Translations under genes and position numbers: made by a program
Assembly: GCA_002842095.1 (NCBI GenBank)
Contig: PHCB01000009.1
Span: forward strand, 195,468 to 259,467
DNA: 64,000 bases
Direction: 5' to 3'
Origin: a candidate division BRC1 bacterium HGW-BRC1-1
GTDB lineage: Bacteria > Sumerlaeota > Sumerlaeia > Sumerlaeales > Sumerlaeaceae
Shown: in pieces, positions 6,609 to 15,078 of the stretch
Layout of the letters: every line of letters begins with the position of its first letter
Numbering within the stretch: position 1 is the stretch's first letter
The notes under the pieces: model-generated
Database searches by the model: none
Seen by the model: only the letters and a program-made list of their open reading frames with translations
What the model was told of the DNA's origin: nothing

Positions 6609-9440
6609 TCAATTCCTCAGCTTGGGCTTTTTCGCCTCCGCTTGCACCACGTTCATGCCCAGCACCACCAAGCTGCTCATGCCGTTTTCCGACACAAACT
6701 CCACCTTCTTGATGACCTTCTCGGCGTGGGGATTTTTCCAGATGTAACCGTGCAGATAGCGCGGCATCTTTCCTTCTTCCTTCTTCTCCCACAACAGGGG
6801 AGTGGGGCCGGCCTCGCGGGGATCATCGAAGGAAAACACATACTGCCCTAATCGCCAGGGCCACGTCACGCTTGTGCCGTCGTCGTATGTCACCACGGTT
6901 TTAGCGATGGCCGGATCGGCCGGGCCGCCGAACGTTGCCGCGGTGAGGAAGTTCAGCGCTGACGCCGTGGTTTCCACCGCGATCTCCAGCGTTTTGGGCC
7001 ACTCACCCTCGGGGTTCATCCGTCCCGCCAGCAGCACGCCCCGCGCCTTCTTGGTCGGACCCTGCACCACACGCATCAACAACCGACCAAACCATTCCTC
7101 ACCCACAGGAACGCCCGCCATGCTGTCGCCGCTCTGCAGACCCAGCCAGGGGTCGCCTTGCTTTGCCGGCTCCAGATCGAAATTCGCCACATCGTCCAGC
7201 AACGCCACGCGCCCCTGCGCTCCGGCTGTTGGCATGGCGTCCGCATTCCAGATGCGCTGGAATTCCTTCAGAGCATCGAAGGGCAGTGCCGTGTGGGGCA
7301 ACGCTCCTCCCGTCCACGCTGCCTCGGCAGAAATGATCCACGCCGCTACTTGCTTGGAGTTTTCTTCAATCGCCTGCTGGTTAAAATCGAAACCCGCCCA
7401 GGTGGTGTCCTGCATTCCGATGATTTTCCCCGCCCCCGGCGCGCCATCTTTCTTTTGTTCGGTCACCACTTGGCGCGTGATGTTGACGATATTCTCCGGC
7501 TCAAACCACGGGCTCGCAATAACCTCCAGCCCCTCATCCATAAACAGTCGCAGACTGGTGTAAGCCTCGGGCTTTTCCGACGCATAATGCCAATCCGTCA
7601 CGGTCACCTGTTTCGGGATTCCCGCGCGGCGAACCTTCGCCTCTTCCAGACTCGGGGCGTTGCGCGCGTCGGTCGCCTCGCCGCGAAACAGGAACAGGTC
7701 GCCCCAGATCATCGCCCGAAGACCCATGGCGCGCACGCGCTTGTCCCAGAATGCGACACTCTCCAACAGCGCTTCCGTCGTGGTTTCCAGTTCATCATGC
7801 GAAATCTGCACGTACTTCGCAGGCTTGAACAATTTCACAGCGTCGCGAATCACGTCCTCCACAATAGCGCGCTCTTTCGGATCGGCGGCGTTAAACGCCC
7901 GCCTGTTTCCGGCGTCGGGCAGATCGATGTCGTCCCACCGCACCCACTCCTTCAGCCCGAAAGCCGGCAGGAATGGCACTACATCCAAATGCTCGCGCTG
8001 CGCGGCCTCGGCCACCTGCGTCACATCTTCCATCGACATGGCATGCGCGCGCCGGTGCAACTGCGGGTGGCTCGGCCACTTCACCAAGGTGGCGTAGTAC
8101 ATCAGATGGTTGAACTTGAACGCGCCGACAATATCGTGAATCAGCCACGACTGAACCGGTCCGGCGTTGGAGCCGTTGAACATCATCATCCCGCGATATT
8201 CCAGCGAGGGATAATCCGAAATAGAACAACCGCGCACGTAAACACCCTCATCGTTATGCCGGTAAAGCTGACGCAGCGTTTTCGTGCCGTGCATCAGCCC
8301 CTCGGTGGTGGCCGCGTCGATTGCCACGCCCTGCTTGCCCACCATGATCTGATATTGTTCCGGATGCTTGAAGAGATCACGCGTCTTGTTCGTTTTCAAG
8401 AGGCGCAATTGCACGTGGGGAAAGCTTTCGTCTTCCGTGATTTCTATGCCGTGCTCTACAGCATCCTCGGCCACTTCACCCTTGAGACGCTCCACAAATG
8501 CACGCTCGGCCTTGCTGCCGGCACGCGCCTCAATGGCAATTTTCACAGGCTTCCGCACCAGCCAATTGTCCTGCTTCCACTCAAGCTTCTTCGGCGTCGG
8601 GATGATCCGGTCGGGCAGGGGGTCCGCTTTCAGAACCTGCTTCTTCTCGCCCAACCCCGCCTTTACCACACCCTTTGATTCCGCACCTTTTTCACGCGCC
8701 GGTGGGAATTGCATGGTCAGCTCGTATTTGATGTGATGGCGCACATCCAGCGGCACATCCAGCACGCCGAACCAGAACACCATCTTGCCGTAGCTAACTG
8801 TGTTCTTGCGATAGTCGAGCAACGTGAGCGGCATGTTGCCGGTCGTCTCGATATCCACCGGCCCCAGCCGCGTGTCCAGCTTCAGCGACGAAAATTTTGC
8901 CGCCAGCGTTATGTCCTTCAGTTCACCCTGCAGGGGAAGTCCGGCGATCATCGTGGTCTCGCGCGAGCCGTCGGCCGTGGTCCATTCGAGGGAACGCCCC
9001 GCCAACCATGCCGGGTTGATCTCGCAAATCATGTGTTCCATCAGCAGGGGCGTCAGGTCCGTCGTCACCTTCGCATCCACCGACATGCGCAGCTTGCGGC
9101 CCGGCAGCACCTCGATGCGCTGCTCGCCGGAAAAGTCTCCCGTGTCGATCTTCATCGGCAGATAAATCTCGCCCCCTTGCGCCGTGCGTGTCGACATGGT
9201 ATCGTTGCGTTGATCCTTGTCCTCGGGGTAGCCGTAGTAGTGCTTGTTCCAATCCGGATCCACGACCCAGAAGTCGCTCCCCTGGCCAAACGGCAGCCCA
9301 TCCAACACGATACTGAAGGACCCGCCGTCCCCCGCGCTCACTCGCAGACCGTCAGCCTCCACCACCTGAGTGGCTGCCTGAACAGAACCCACCAAACCCG
9401 CCACCAATGACACACCGAGAAGAATCTGAGAAGTTTTCAT
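6609..9440 (-). CDS. Secreted GH20-like (beta-N-acetylhexosaminidase-type) glycoside hydrolase
   Basis: The 943-residue protein has a Sec signal peptide (MKTSQILLGVSLVAGLVG, cleavage near SVQA-A). About 250 residues of beta-rich N-terminal region follow. A GH20b-like domain begins at RIIPTPKKLEW and includes TEGLMHGTKTLRQL. A TIM-barrel region follows with YRGMMMFNGSN, VVPFLPAFGLKEW, QISHDELE (candidate catalytic Asp-Glu pair) and WGDLFLF. The C-terminal 200 residues form another beta-rich module. GH20 enzymes normally have the acidic pair in a GGDE-like context. Here it is HDELE, so the substrate may differ from chitin oligomers. The start at 9440 gives the signal peptide directly. Confidence 0.72.
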   Translation of the reverse strand: MKTSQILLGVSLVAGLVGSVQAATQVVEADGLRVSAGDGGSFSIVLDGLPFGQGSDFWVVDPDWNKHYYGYPEDKDQRNDTMSTRTAQGGEIYLPMKIDTGDFSGEQRIEVLPGRKLRMSVDAKVTTDLTPLLMEHMICEINPAWLAGRSLEWTTADGSRETTMIAGLPLQGELKDITLAAKFSSLKLDTRLGPVDIETTGNMPLTLLDYRKNTVSYGKMVFWFGVLDVPLDVRHHIKYELTMQFPPAREKGAESKGVVKAGLGEKKQVLKADPLPDRIIPTPKKLEWKQDNWLVRKPVKIAIEARAGSKAERAFVERLKGEVAEDAVEHGIEITEDESFPHVQLRLLKTNKTRDLFKHPEQYQIMVGKQGVAIDAATTEGLMHGTKTLRQLYRHNDEGVYVRGCSISDYPSLEYRGMMMFNGSNAGPVQSWLIHDIVGAFKFNHLMYYATLVKWPSHPQLHRRAHAMSMEDVTQVAEAAQREHLDVVPFLPAFGLKEWVRWDDIDLPDAGNRRAFNAADPKERAIVEDVIRDAVKLFKPAKYVQISHDELETTTEALLESVAFWDKRVRAMGLRAMIWGDLFLFRGEATDARNAPSLEEAKVRRAGIPKQVTVTDWHYASEKPEAYTSLRLFMDEGLEVIASPWFEPENIVNITRQVVTEQKKDGAPGAGKIIGMQDTTWAGFDFNQQAIEENSKQVAAWIISAEAAWTGGALPHTALPFDALKEFQRIWNADAMPTAGAQGRVALLDDVANFDLEPAKQGDPWLGLQSGDSMAGVPVGEEWFGRLLMRVVQGPTKKARGVLLAGRMNPEGEWPKTLEIAVETTASALNFLTAATFGGPADPAIAKTVVTYDDGTSVTWPWRLGQYVFSFDDPREAGPTPLLWEKKEEGKMPRYLHGYIWKNPHAEKVIKKVEFVSENGMSSLVVLGMNVVQAEAKKPKLRN

Positions 9441-9489
9441 GCGAGCAAAAGATAGCGGAAAAACCACGCGGTCAAGGAGACACGTGCTA

Positions 9490-9588
9490 ATGGACGAGAT
9501 GGACTATATGGACGAAATGGACAAATGCCCTTTTAAGAACCAAGTCCAACCCGGTGTCCATTATGTCCATATCGTCCATTTCGTCCAT
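9490..9588 (+). repeat. Inverted period-9 array: ATGGAC x4, loop, GTCCAT x4
   Basis: ATGGAC occurs at 9490, 9499, 9508 and 9517. GTCCAT occurs at 9556, 9565, 9574 and 9583. A loop of 33 bases separates the arms. As at 6.5 kb, both arms have the same copy number and an exact 9-bp period. This copy lies between divergent genes (the glycosidase, minus, and the Nudix gene, plus), so it would be in a 5' leader or promoter region rather than at a 3' end. Confidence 0.92.
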
Positions 9589-9633
9589 CTCCCCCCACCC
9601 AGCAACAGGGCTTGACACGCCCCTCGAAACCGC

Positions 9634-10404
9634 ATGAAGTCTCAAATGGATTATTCTGGGAGAAAACCGACCGCCGTGGCCACTAAGAAAAGCACCAGCA
9701 CGAAGAGCAAAACGAAACCCGCACCGGTGGAGGAACCAACGGAACATCTCACCGTTTCGGTGATGACGGACGTGGTTCTTTTCACCTTCGACGACCAGCA
9801 GTTGAAAGTGCTTCTCGTGCGCCGCTCCACACCACCTTTCGAAGGCCTGTGGGCGTTTCCCGGTGGTTACCTGGAACAGGAAGAAGAACTTGATGGCTGC
9901 GCGGCGCGTGAACTGAAAGAAGAAACCGGCCTCACCGGCGCCCGACTGAAACAATGGGGAGCCGTGGGCACCATCGCGCGCGACCCCCGCGGTCGCTCTG
10001 TGTCGGTGGTCTACTTCGGCGCCGTATCATCGGAAGTTTCCAAACCCCAACCGGCCGATGCCATCGACGAGGCCGAGTTCCACCCCGTGAAACGACGCCC
10101 GCGTCTCGCGTTCGACCACGAGACCATCATCAAGGCGTTGCTCAACACCCTGCGCGACGAGATCATCCGTAGCGAAATCCTCTTCGATTTCTTCCGCTCG
10201 GTCATTCCGTCGTCCGACATGCTCGCCCTCATTGAGCAGGTCTGGGGAACCACTGCCGACCGTCGCAAATGGGACTCCTTCATGCACTCGCTGCCATTCC
10301 TGCAGGAGATGAGCGGTGGTTCGCGCTTCCGCCTCGACCGCACGGAAATGCGCCGCTGGCTGCGCACCCACACGCTGCCCATTGCCGACCTGTTCTCCAA
10401 CTAA
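9634..10404 (+). CDS. Nudix hydrolase with C-terminal NrtR-like winged-helix region
   Basis: The protein has 256 residues. Residues 1-38 are Lys/Ser/Thr-rich and probably disordered. The Nudix domain follows with a complete box: G78, E84, R92-E93, E96-E97, G99. It can therefore bind metal and hydrolyse a nucleoside-diphosphate derivative. The last 100 residues (including IEQVWGTTADRRKW and RTEMRRWLR) resemble the winged-helix part of NrtR regulators of NAD metabolism. Classic NrtR repressors often have a degenerate box, whereas this one is intact, so it may be an active ADP-ribose-type hydrolase, a regulator, or both. It is followed 36 bases later by folC. Confidence 0.75.
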   Translation: MKSQMDYSGRKPTAVATKKSTSTKSKTKPAPVEEPTEHLTVSVMTDVVLFTFDDQQLKVLLVRRSTPPFEGLWAFPGGYLEQEEELDGCAARELKEETGLTGARLKQWGAVGTIARDPRGRSVSVVYFGAVSSEVSKPQPADAIDEAEFHPVKRRPRLAFDHETIIKALLNTLRDEIIRSEILFDFFRSVIPSSDMLALIEQVWGTTADRRKWDSFMHSLPFLQEMSGGSRFRLDRTEMRRWLRTHTLPIADLFSN

Positions 10405-10440
10405 CCACACGCCTCCAGCCCACCCACCAAGGCCACGCTG

Positions 10441-11919
10441 ATGAGCAAAGTGACCCTCGATAATTACGCCCAGGCGGAAGCGTTTCTGAACGGCTTTCTC
10501 AACTGGGAAAAATGGCTGGGCGTGCGCCCCATTGCTTACGACACGAAAGCGGTCGATCTCGAACGCTTTGCAAACGTGCTGGCATTGTGCGGCTCCCCCC
10601 AACTCGGCTTCAGTTCCTACCACGTTGCCGGCACCAAGGGCAAAGGTTCCACCAGCGCGTTCATCGAATCGATCCTGCGCGCCCACGGCCTGCGCACCGG
10701 ACTCTACACCTCGCCCCACCTGGAAAGCTACTGCGAGCGCATCGCGCTGAACGGCCAGCCCGTTGCCGAAAAGATGTTCTGCGAGTTGCTGGAAGAACTG
10801 AGCCAGTTCATGCCAGCGCCCGACACCACAGAACAGCCCGCCTCGCTGCGCACGGTGTTCGAATATCTCACCGCAGCGGCCATGCTGGCTTTTACAAACG
10901 CGCAGTGCAACGCCGCCGTGGTGGAAACCGGATTGGGCGGACGCCTCGATTGCACCAATGTTTTCAACGACCCGCCCTTTCGCGACGGCGCGTTTCATGT
11001 AGCTGTCATTACCCCGATTGGCTTCGACCATATTTCCGTGCTGGGCGACACCATCGCTGCCATCGCTTCTGAAAAGGCCGGAATTCTGCAACCCCACGGC
11101 ACCTCTGTGATGGCTGCGCAACCTCAAGCGTGGGCCGCCGAAGTGGAGGCCACCGTCAACGCCACTGCCCTCCAACGCGGCGCCGAGCCACCAACCCCTT
11201 CAGCGAAACTGGTGGAAGTCGCCGGCGTGAAACACACTGGCACCAACGACGCAACACAACCCCAGACCATGACGGTGCGACTGATCGCCGGTTCGGACCT
11301 CGATCCGCAAGAGTCGACCCTTAGCCGCGCACTGGCAACCGCCGGCGGCATGACACTGACCTCGCCCCTGTTGGGGGCGCATCAGGCCACCAACCTGCAA
11401 ACAGCCATCGCAGCCTTGCTGTGCGCCGAAACGCTGCCCGGGGGCGGCGAACTTTCACCAGAAGCCGTGATGCAGGGGGTGGCCAACGTGAAATGGCCGG
11501 GGCGGTTCGAACAGGTGGGTGACAATCCCCCCATCGTTATCGACGGAGCTCATTGCCCGCTCTCCGCTTCTGCCCTCACCGAAACCATGGCCACGGTTTT
11601 CCCCGGACGCAGCGTGATTCTCGTGGCGGCATTCATGCGCGACAAACAGTTTGACGCCATTGTGGAGCGTCTGGTGCAGGGTCTTCCCTTACGAGAGGTT
11701 ATCGCCACCGGGCTGAACTTCCCCCGGGCGATGGAACCTCAATCGATTGCGGAATCCTTCCAACGCGCCGGCCTGCCCGGCCAGATCATTCATCTGGCAA
11801 ACACACCCGCCGAAGCCGTGCAACAAGCCCGGCAGGCAGCCCGCGGCGACGACGTCATCCTCGCCACCGGCTCGCTCTTTCTGGCCGCCCCCGTGCGCCA
11901 CGCAGTAGCGCATAAATAA
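10441..11919 (+). CDS. folC: Bifunctional folylpolyglutamate synthase / dihydrofolate synthase
   Basis: The 492-residue Mur-ligase-superfamily enzyme adds glutamate to dihydropteroate and reduced folates. It shows the P-loop GTKGKGST (residues 64-71), TSPHLESYCERI, VVETGLGGRLDCTN, ITPIGFDHISVLGDT, EKAGI and, in the C-terminal domain, VIDGAHCP. At 492 residues it is somewhat longer than the usual 420-430, with an extra stretch around residues 235-290 between the central and C-terminal domains. The start ATG at 10441 has AAGG eight bases upstream. It is probably co-transcribed with the preceding Nudix gene. Confidence 0.93.
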   Translation: MSKVTLDNYAQAEAFLNGFLNWEKWLGVRPIAYDTKAVDLERFANVLALCGSPQLGFSSYHVAGTKGKGSTSAFIESILRAHGLRTGLYTSPHLESYCERIALNGQPVAEKMFCELLEELSQFMPAPDTTEQPASLRTVFEYLTAAAMLAFTNAQCNAAVVETGLGGRLDCTNVFNDPPFRDGAFHVAVITPIGFDHISVLGDTIAAIASEKAGILQPHGTSVMAAQPQAWAAEVEATVNATALQRGAEPPTPSAKLVEVAGVKHTGTNDATQPQTMTVRLIAGSDLDPQESTLSRALATAGGMTLTSPLLGAHQATNLQTAIAALLCAETLPGGGELSPEAVMQGVANVKWPGRFEQVGDNPPIVIDGAHCPLSASALTETMATVFPGRSVILVAAFMRDKQFDAIVERLVQGLPLREVIATGLNFPRAMEPQSIAESFQRAGLPGQIIHLANTPAEAVQQARQAARGDDVILATGSLFLAAPVRHAVAHK

Positions 11920-12118
11920 AACCTGCCCCCTGCTTTTTCCCGTCACCCCGTTCCGTTAGAGCGTTTTCGATTCAAAGGATTACATACTCGTGGTGCGCTG
12001 GGATGTCGAATTGTAACCGCCCATCCCTGACGTAGGTGGCGACCACGGCCTCGCCCGGGCACCCGATGCTACCGCCTCCCACTTGCCCATTTGCTGGCGG
12101 ATGACAACCTCGGTGCTA

Positions 12119-12206
12119 CCGGTGTGCAACCGGTGTGCAAGCGGTGTGCAAGCGGTGTGCAAGCGGTGTGCAAGCGGTGTGCAAGCGGTGTGCAAGCGGT
12201 GTGCAA
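12119..12206 (+). repeat. 11-bp tandem repeat, 8 copies of (G/C)CGGTGTGCAA
   Basis: Eight consecutive 11-bp units start at 12119. The first two begin CC and the next six are identical GCGGTGTGCAA. A degenerate ninth unit follows. Each unit carries the same sequence on one face of the helix because 11 bp is close to one helical turn. The identity of the last six copies indicates recent slippage or selection for uniformity. No unique spacers are present, so it is not CRISPR. Confidence 0.93.
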
Positions 12207-12401
12207 GCGGTTGCAACTGGCGCGCAATCGGCAAGCCATTATCTATCCATGGGTCTGCCTCAGGCCTCCACGCGGCCTCCAGTTTGCCGTGCACACACAG
12301 TCGCCCCTAACCCAATGCTCCAACTATTTCGAGATTGCAGGATCTGGCAACACTTGCGTCAAAACCGCTCTAACCATCGCCTTCGCGTCGGCCCCAACCC
12401 C

Positions 12402-12479
12402 GTCCATATCGTCCATTCAGTCCATCTCGTCCATCTCGTCCATCTCGTCCATCTCGTCCATCCCGTCCATCCCGCCGAT
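12402..12479 (+). repeat. Period-9 GTCCAT array, 8 units plus a degenerate ninth
   Basis: GTCCAT occurs at 12402, 12411, 12420, 12429, 12438, 12447, 12456 and 12465, with a degenerate GCCGAT at 12474. Four consecutive spacers are ctc, indicating local expansion. No ATGGAC arm lies nearby. In transcripts from the minus-strand gene downstream of its terminator this would read AUGGAC. Confidence 0.92.
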
Positions 12480-12487
12480 CCTCCCCC

Positions 12488-12525
12488 AAAAAGAAAAACG
12501 GCGGGGAGCCTTTCGGCTCCCCGCC
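12488..12525 (-). terminator. Strong rho-independent terminator of the unknown secreted protein gene
   Basis: The perfect 11-bp stem GGCGGGGAGCC/GGCTCCCCGCC (12500-12510 and 12515-12525) has a 4-nt loop. On the minus strand it is followed by GTTTTTCTTTTT. It lies 34 bases past the stop of the minus-strand gene. Confidence 0.9.
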
Positions 12526-12558
12526 TGGGGGGTTTTGTTCAAGTGCGATTGATCCGAG

Positions 12559-14604
12559 TTACTGGATCGAACCGTCTTCCACCAACGGGCTTTCGCTGAT
12601 CGCGATCGAATCGACCGTGAAGCGACCTGCTTCAGTCAGAGGCTGTGCATCGCCTGTGAATGTGAGCGAGTCAAGCAAGCCAACGGACGGACGCAGATCG
12701 CGACCGTTGAGGGCCGGGGTCGTTGCCAATTCGCTGGGCTGGTTGGTGTAGCCGCCAACGGGGTCCGTCACGCCTTGAGCGGCGAAGATGTACCACGTAG
12801 GCATGCGCTGTTGGATGGTCCCAGCCACGTCAGGACGGATGGCCAAGCTCAACGGGGTCGCGATCATAAGATCGTAGAAACCACCGGTGTTCTGGGTTCC
12901 GATACCAGGCATGGTCTGCTGGGAGATAGCACGTGAAGGCGCACCACCGGCCAACGCTCCACCCATCTCAAACTTCTGAGCGTAGGTGTTGTCACCCGTT
13001 GCAACCTGCAGACGAATCTGCGGCTGTACGTTGGTATTGACATTGCTGGAGAGGTGATAACGCAACAGGTACTGCTTGCCAGCGGCGACACGCGGACGGC
13101 TCGTCAGGACTGCTCCTGGCGAGAACGACGCGATAGCGATACCGACCTTGCTGCCACCGACGAACGTCGCATTCGGCTCGTTGTTGAAAGCTGTCGAGTC
13201 GAGCGTGACACCGAAGGTGCCTTCCGTTTTGACCGGCCCGGCGGCGAAATCATACGTGCCGGGACGACCATCCAGAACATTCTGGAGGTAGGAGAAGCGG
13301 GTCAGGTTAGCATAGCCAGGCGTTTCGTTGCCGGTGATCTTGAGGCCACCAGCATCGCTTCCCGACGGTGCAAGAGTCGTGATAGGAGTCCACGACAGTG
13401 CAGAGGTGGGAATCGTGCCAATCACGCTTTCGGTGAGACCGATGGTGCCGGCATCACTCAGCTTCGAAGCGTCCACAATAAAGTGCCGTGTAATTGCCGA
13501 ACCTGCCAAGGCAGGAACGTCGACCGGATTGAGGTCCGAGCGATACATCGACGGGTTATTGGGATCAGCTGAAGGCTGAATTTCCGGACCAAGCTCATCA
13601 CCACGAACGCCTACAGTGCCTGCACCGTTGCCAGAGAAGACCTCAAGGGTCGCTGCCTGGACAAAGTTGATGTGCATCTGCATGCGGGTCGCGGGTAGCG
13701 TAGCGCCGGAACCGAGCGGAGTACCATACACATACCATTTCGAGCGAACGAAGTTACTCGCGCCGACTGTGCTGTAAGGCATCGTCGAAAGCGAATAGGC
13801 ATCCGTCGTCATCCATGAACCCGTGCGGGAAAGACCAATTGAACCGGTATCGGCATTGAGACGCACCGTGATCGCCTTGTTGGTGGCGTCATAAGTACGT
13901 GAAACAATACTGCCGAAGCTCGGATCGGAATTGCCCGGTGTGGCAATAAGAACCTGCCAACCCGTGGGGGCCGTATCGAACGTGTCAATCGAGACGTTGC
14001 CCAGCGCTGAACCGCCAGACGCCGTATCGCAGACGTTATCGATGGAATTGATGAGGATTTCACTCGTTGCTACACTGGTACCATCTGAGACGTAGAAGCG
14101 CATCACCTTACCCGCTGCATGCTCAGCAAGCTGAGCTGCTGTGGGGCTGAAAGGCGGCGAACCAGCCAGAGGAGACAGGACGATGTCGCGAATCGAGATG
14201 CTCGGATTAACCGAACGAAGCTCGTTCGCTCCCGGGGCCAAGGCCGCCGGGTTACCAGCCAAATCATCCGCAACGATGGCAGCTGAACCAACAAGGATCG
14301 GATCCTTGCCGTTCACTTCATACCACTGCTGAGGATTAATGCTGTCCTGATCTGCTATGTCATCTGCTTCGGCGAAGCTCCAGAGGAGATTTGCCTTGGG
14401 TGTATCCGCATCGCTCACAAAGTCGTCCAAATTCAACGCACCTGTGAAAACGAAGAAATTGGCGCCCGTGCCCACACAATTGGGGGAATCGAGGTCGCCA
14501 ACGGTTACGTCCGGGATGTTAAAGATCACCGGAGCTGCACCGAAGCTGGTCGCACTAAGGGATAGCGCTCCCGCCACGAGGGCTGTAAGTAGCCCTTTTA
14601 TCAT
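12559..14604 (-). CDS. Large secreted protein of unknown function
   Basis: The protein has 681 residues. A Sec signal peptide (MIKGLLTALVAGALSLSATS, cleavage near FGA-A) is followed directly by a motif-rich region, PVIFNIPDVTVGDLDSPN and then FVFTGALNLDDFVSDADTP, which looks like a beta-sandwich module. The rest is Ser/Thr/Gly-rich with predicted beta strands and few Cys or Lys, as in exported or surface proteins. No enzyme motif, anchor or sorting signal was recognised. The C-terminus ends simply in VEDGSIQ. GGGAGGG precedes the ATG by about 11 bases. A strong terminator follows, so it is a single-gene unit. Its pyrimidine-rich codon use differs from the very G-rich neighbouring genes. Confidence 0.8.
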   Translation of the reverse strand: MIKGLLTALVAGALSLSATSFGAAPVIFNIPDVTVGDLDSPNCVGTGANFFVFTGALNLDDFVSDADTPKANLLWSFAEADDIADQDSINPQQWYEVNGKDPILVGSAAIVADDLAGNPAALAPGANELRSVNPSISIRDIVLSPLAGSPPFSPTAAQLAEHAAGKVMRFYVSDGTSVATSEILINSIDNVCDTASGGSALGNVSIDTFDTAPTGWQVLIATPGNSDPSFGSIVSRTYDATNKAITVRLNADTGSIGLSRTGSWMTTDAYSLSTMPYSTVGASNFVRSKWYVYGTPLGSGATLPATRMQMHINFVQAATLEVFSGNGAGTVGVRGDELGPEIQPSADPNNPSMYRSDLNPVDVPALAGSAITRHFIVDASKLSDAGTIGLTESVIGTIPTSALSWTPITTLAPSGSDAGGLKITGNETPGYANLTRFSYLQNVLDGRPGTYDFAAGPVKTEGTFGVTLDSTAFNNEPNATFVGGSKVGIAIASFSPGAVLTSRPRVAAGKQYLLRYHLSSNVNTNVQPQIRLQVATGDNTYAQKFEMGGALAGGAPSRAISQQTMPGIGTQNTGGFYDLMIATPLSLAIRPDVAGTIQQRMPTWYIFAAQGVTDPVGGYTNQPSELATTPALNGRDLRPSVGLLDSLTFTGDAQPLTEAGRFTVDSIAISESPLVEDGSIQ

Positions 14605-14938
14605 AATAATTCTACCCTCCCTTCCGAGGATTGATAATGGTCGCCTGCCGCTACGTATGCGGTCAGACCTGATGCAAAATAATATGGGAAGTCATTGTGG
14701 AATGGGCTCGAGCGGCGCGCACGCGAACGCTCTGATGTATTTACACGGCCTTTATGCCACGGAAGGAACCTCGTCCGTCAACATGTTTCGGCACCGGATC
14801 GATAACACGGCACCCTGATCCATCTTTAGCAAAGACGATACCATCAACCCGATAAGCGGAGTCAACGACAAATTGAGAGAGATGCGACACATCATGTTGG
14901 ACAGTATATAACCGGTGACGCTCTGAAAAAACAAAAAC
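14605..14938. other. 334-bp upstream region of the unknown secreted protein gene
   Basis: This is non-coding sequence between the secreted-protein start and the following repeat array. It must hold the minus-strand promoter, but no convincing -35/-10 pair or operator could be picked out. It is less GC-rich than the surrounding genes. Confidence 0.6.
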
Positions 14939-15073
14939 ATGGACGGAATGGACTTTATGGACGAAATGGACCAGAGAAACCCTTCAGTCCATAGTGTCCA
15001 TAGTGTCCATAGTGTCCATAGTGTCCATAGTGTCCATAGTGTCCATAAAGTCCATATCGTCCATTCAGTCCAT
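14939..15073 (+). repeat. Asymmetric inverted period-9 array: ATGGAC x4, 15-nt loop, GTCCAT x10
   Basis: ATGGAC occurs at 14939, 14948, 14957 and 14966. GTCCAT occurs at 14987, 14996, 15005, 15014, 15023, 15032, 15041, 15050, 15059 and 15068. Six successive right-arm units are identical GTCCATAGT, which marks recent expansion of one arm only. It ends 5 bases before the stop codon of the minus-strand methyltransferase gene. Confidence 0.94.
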
Positions 15074-15078
15074 CCCCC

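Larger units (their letters stand above)
11920..12558. other. 639-bp convergent intergenic region rich in tandem repeats
   Basis: This is non-coding sequence between folC (plus) and the unknown secreted protein gene (minus). It contains, in order, about 200 bp without recognisable content, an 11-bp tandem array, about 195 bp without recognisable content, a period-9 GTCCAT array and a strong hairpin terminator. The short open frames across the repeats are products of the periodicity and are not supported as genes. Confidence 0.85.

Noticed and set aside
12119-12206. CRISPR array
   Set aside because: The units are 11 bp with no unique spacers, and no cas gene occurs in the window. The same holds for the period-9 arrays, whose spacers are only three bases.
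12091-12552. Open frames of about 150 codons across the 11-bp and period-9 repeats
   Set aside because: Their products are repeat translations (CKRCASGVQAV, SSISSIS) with no domain, and the region is a convergent gap with a terminator.
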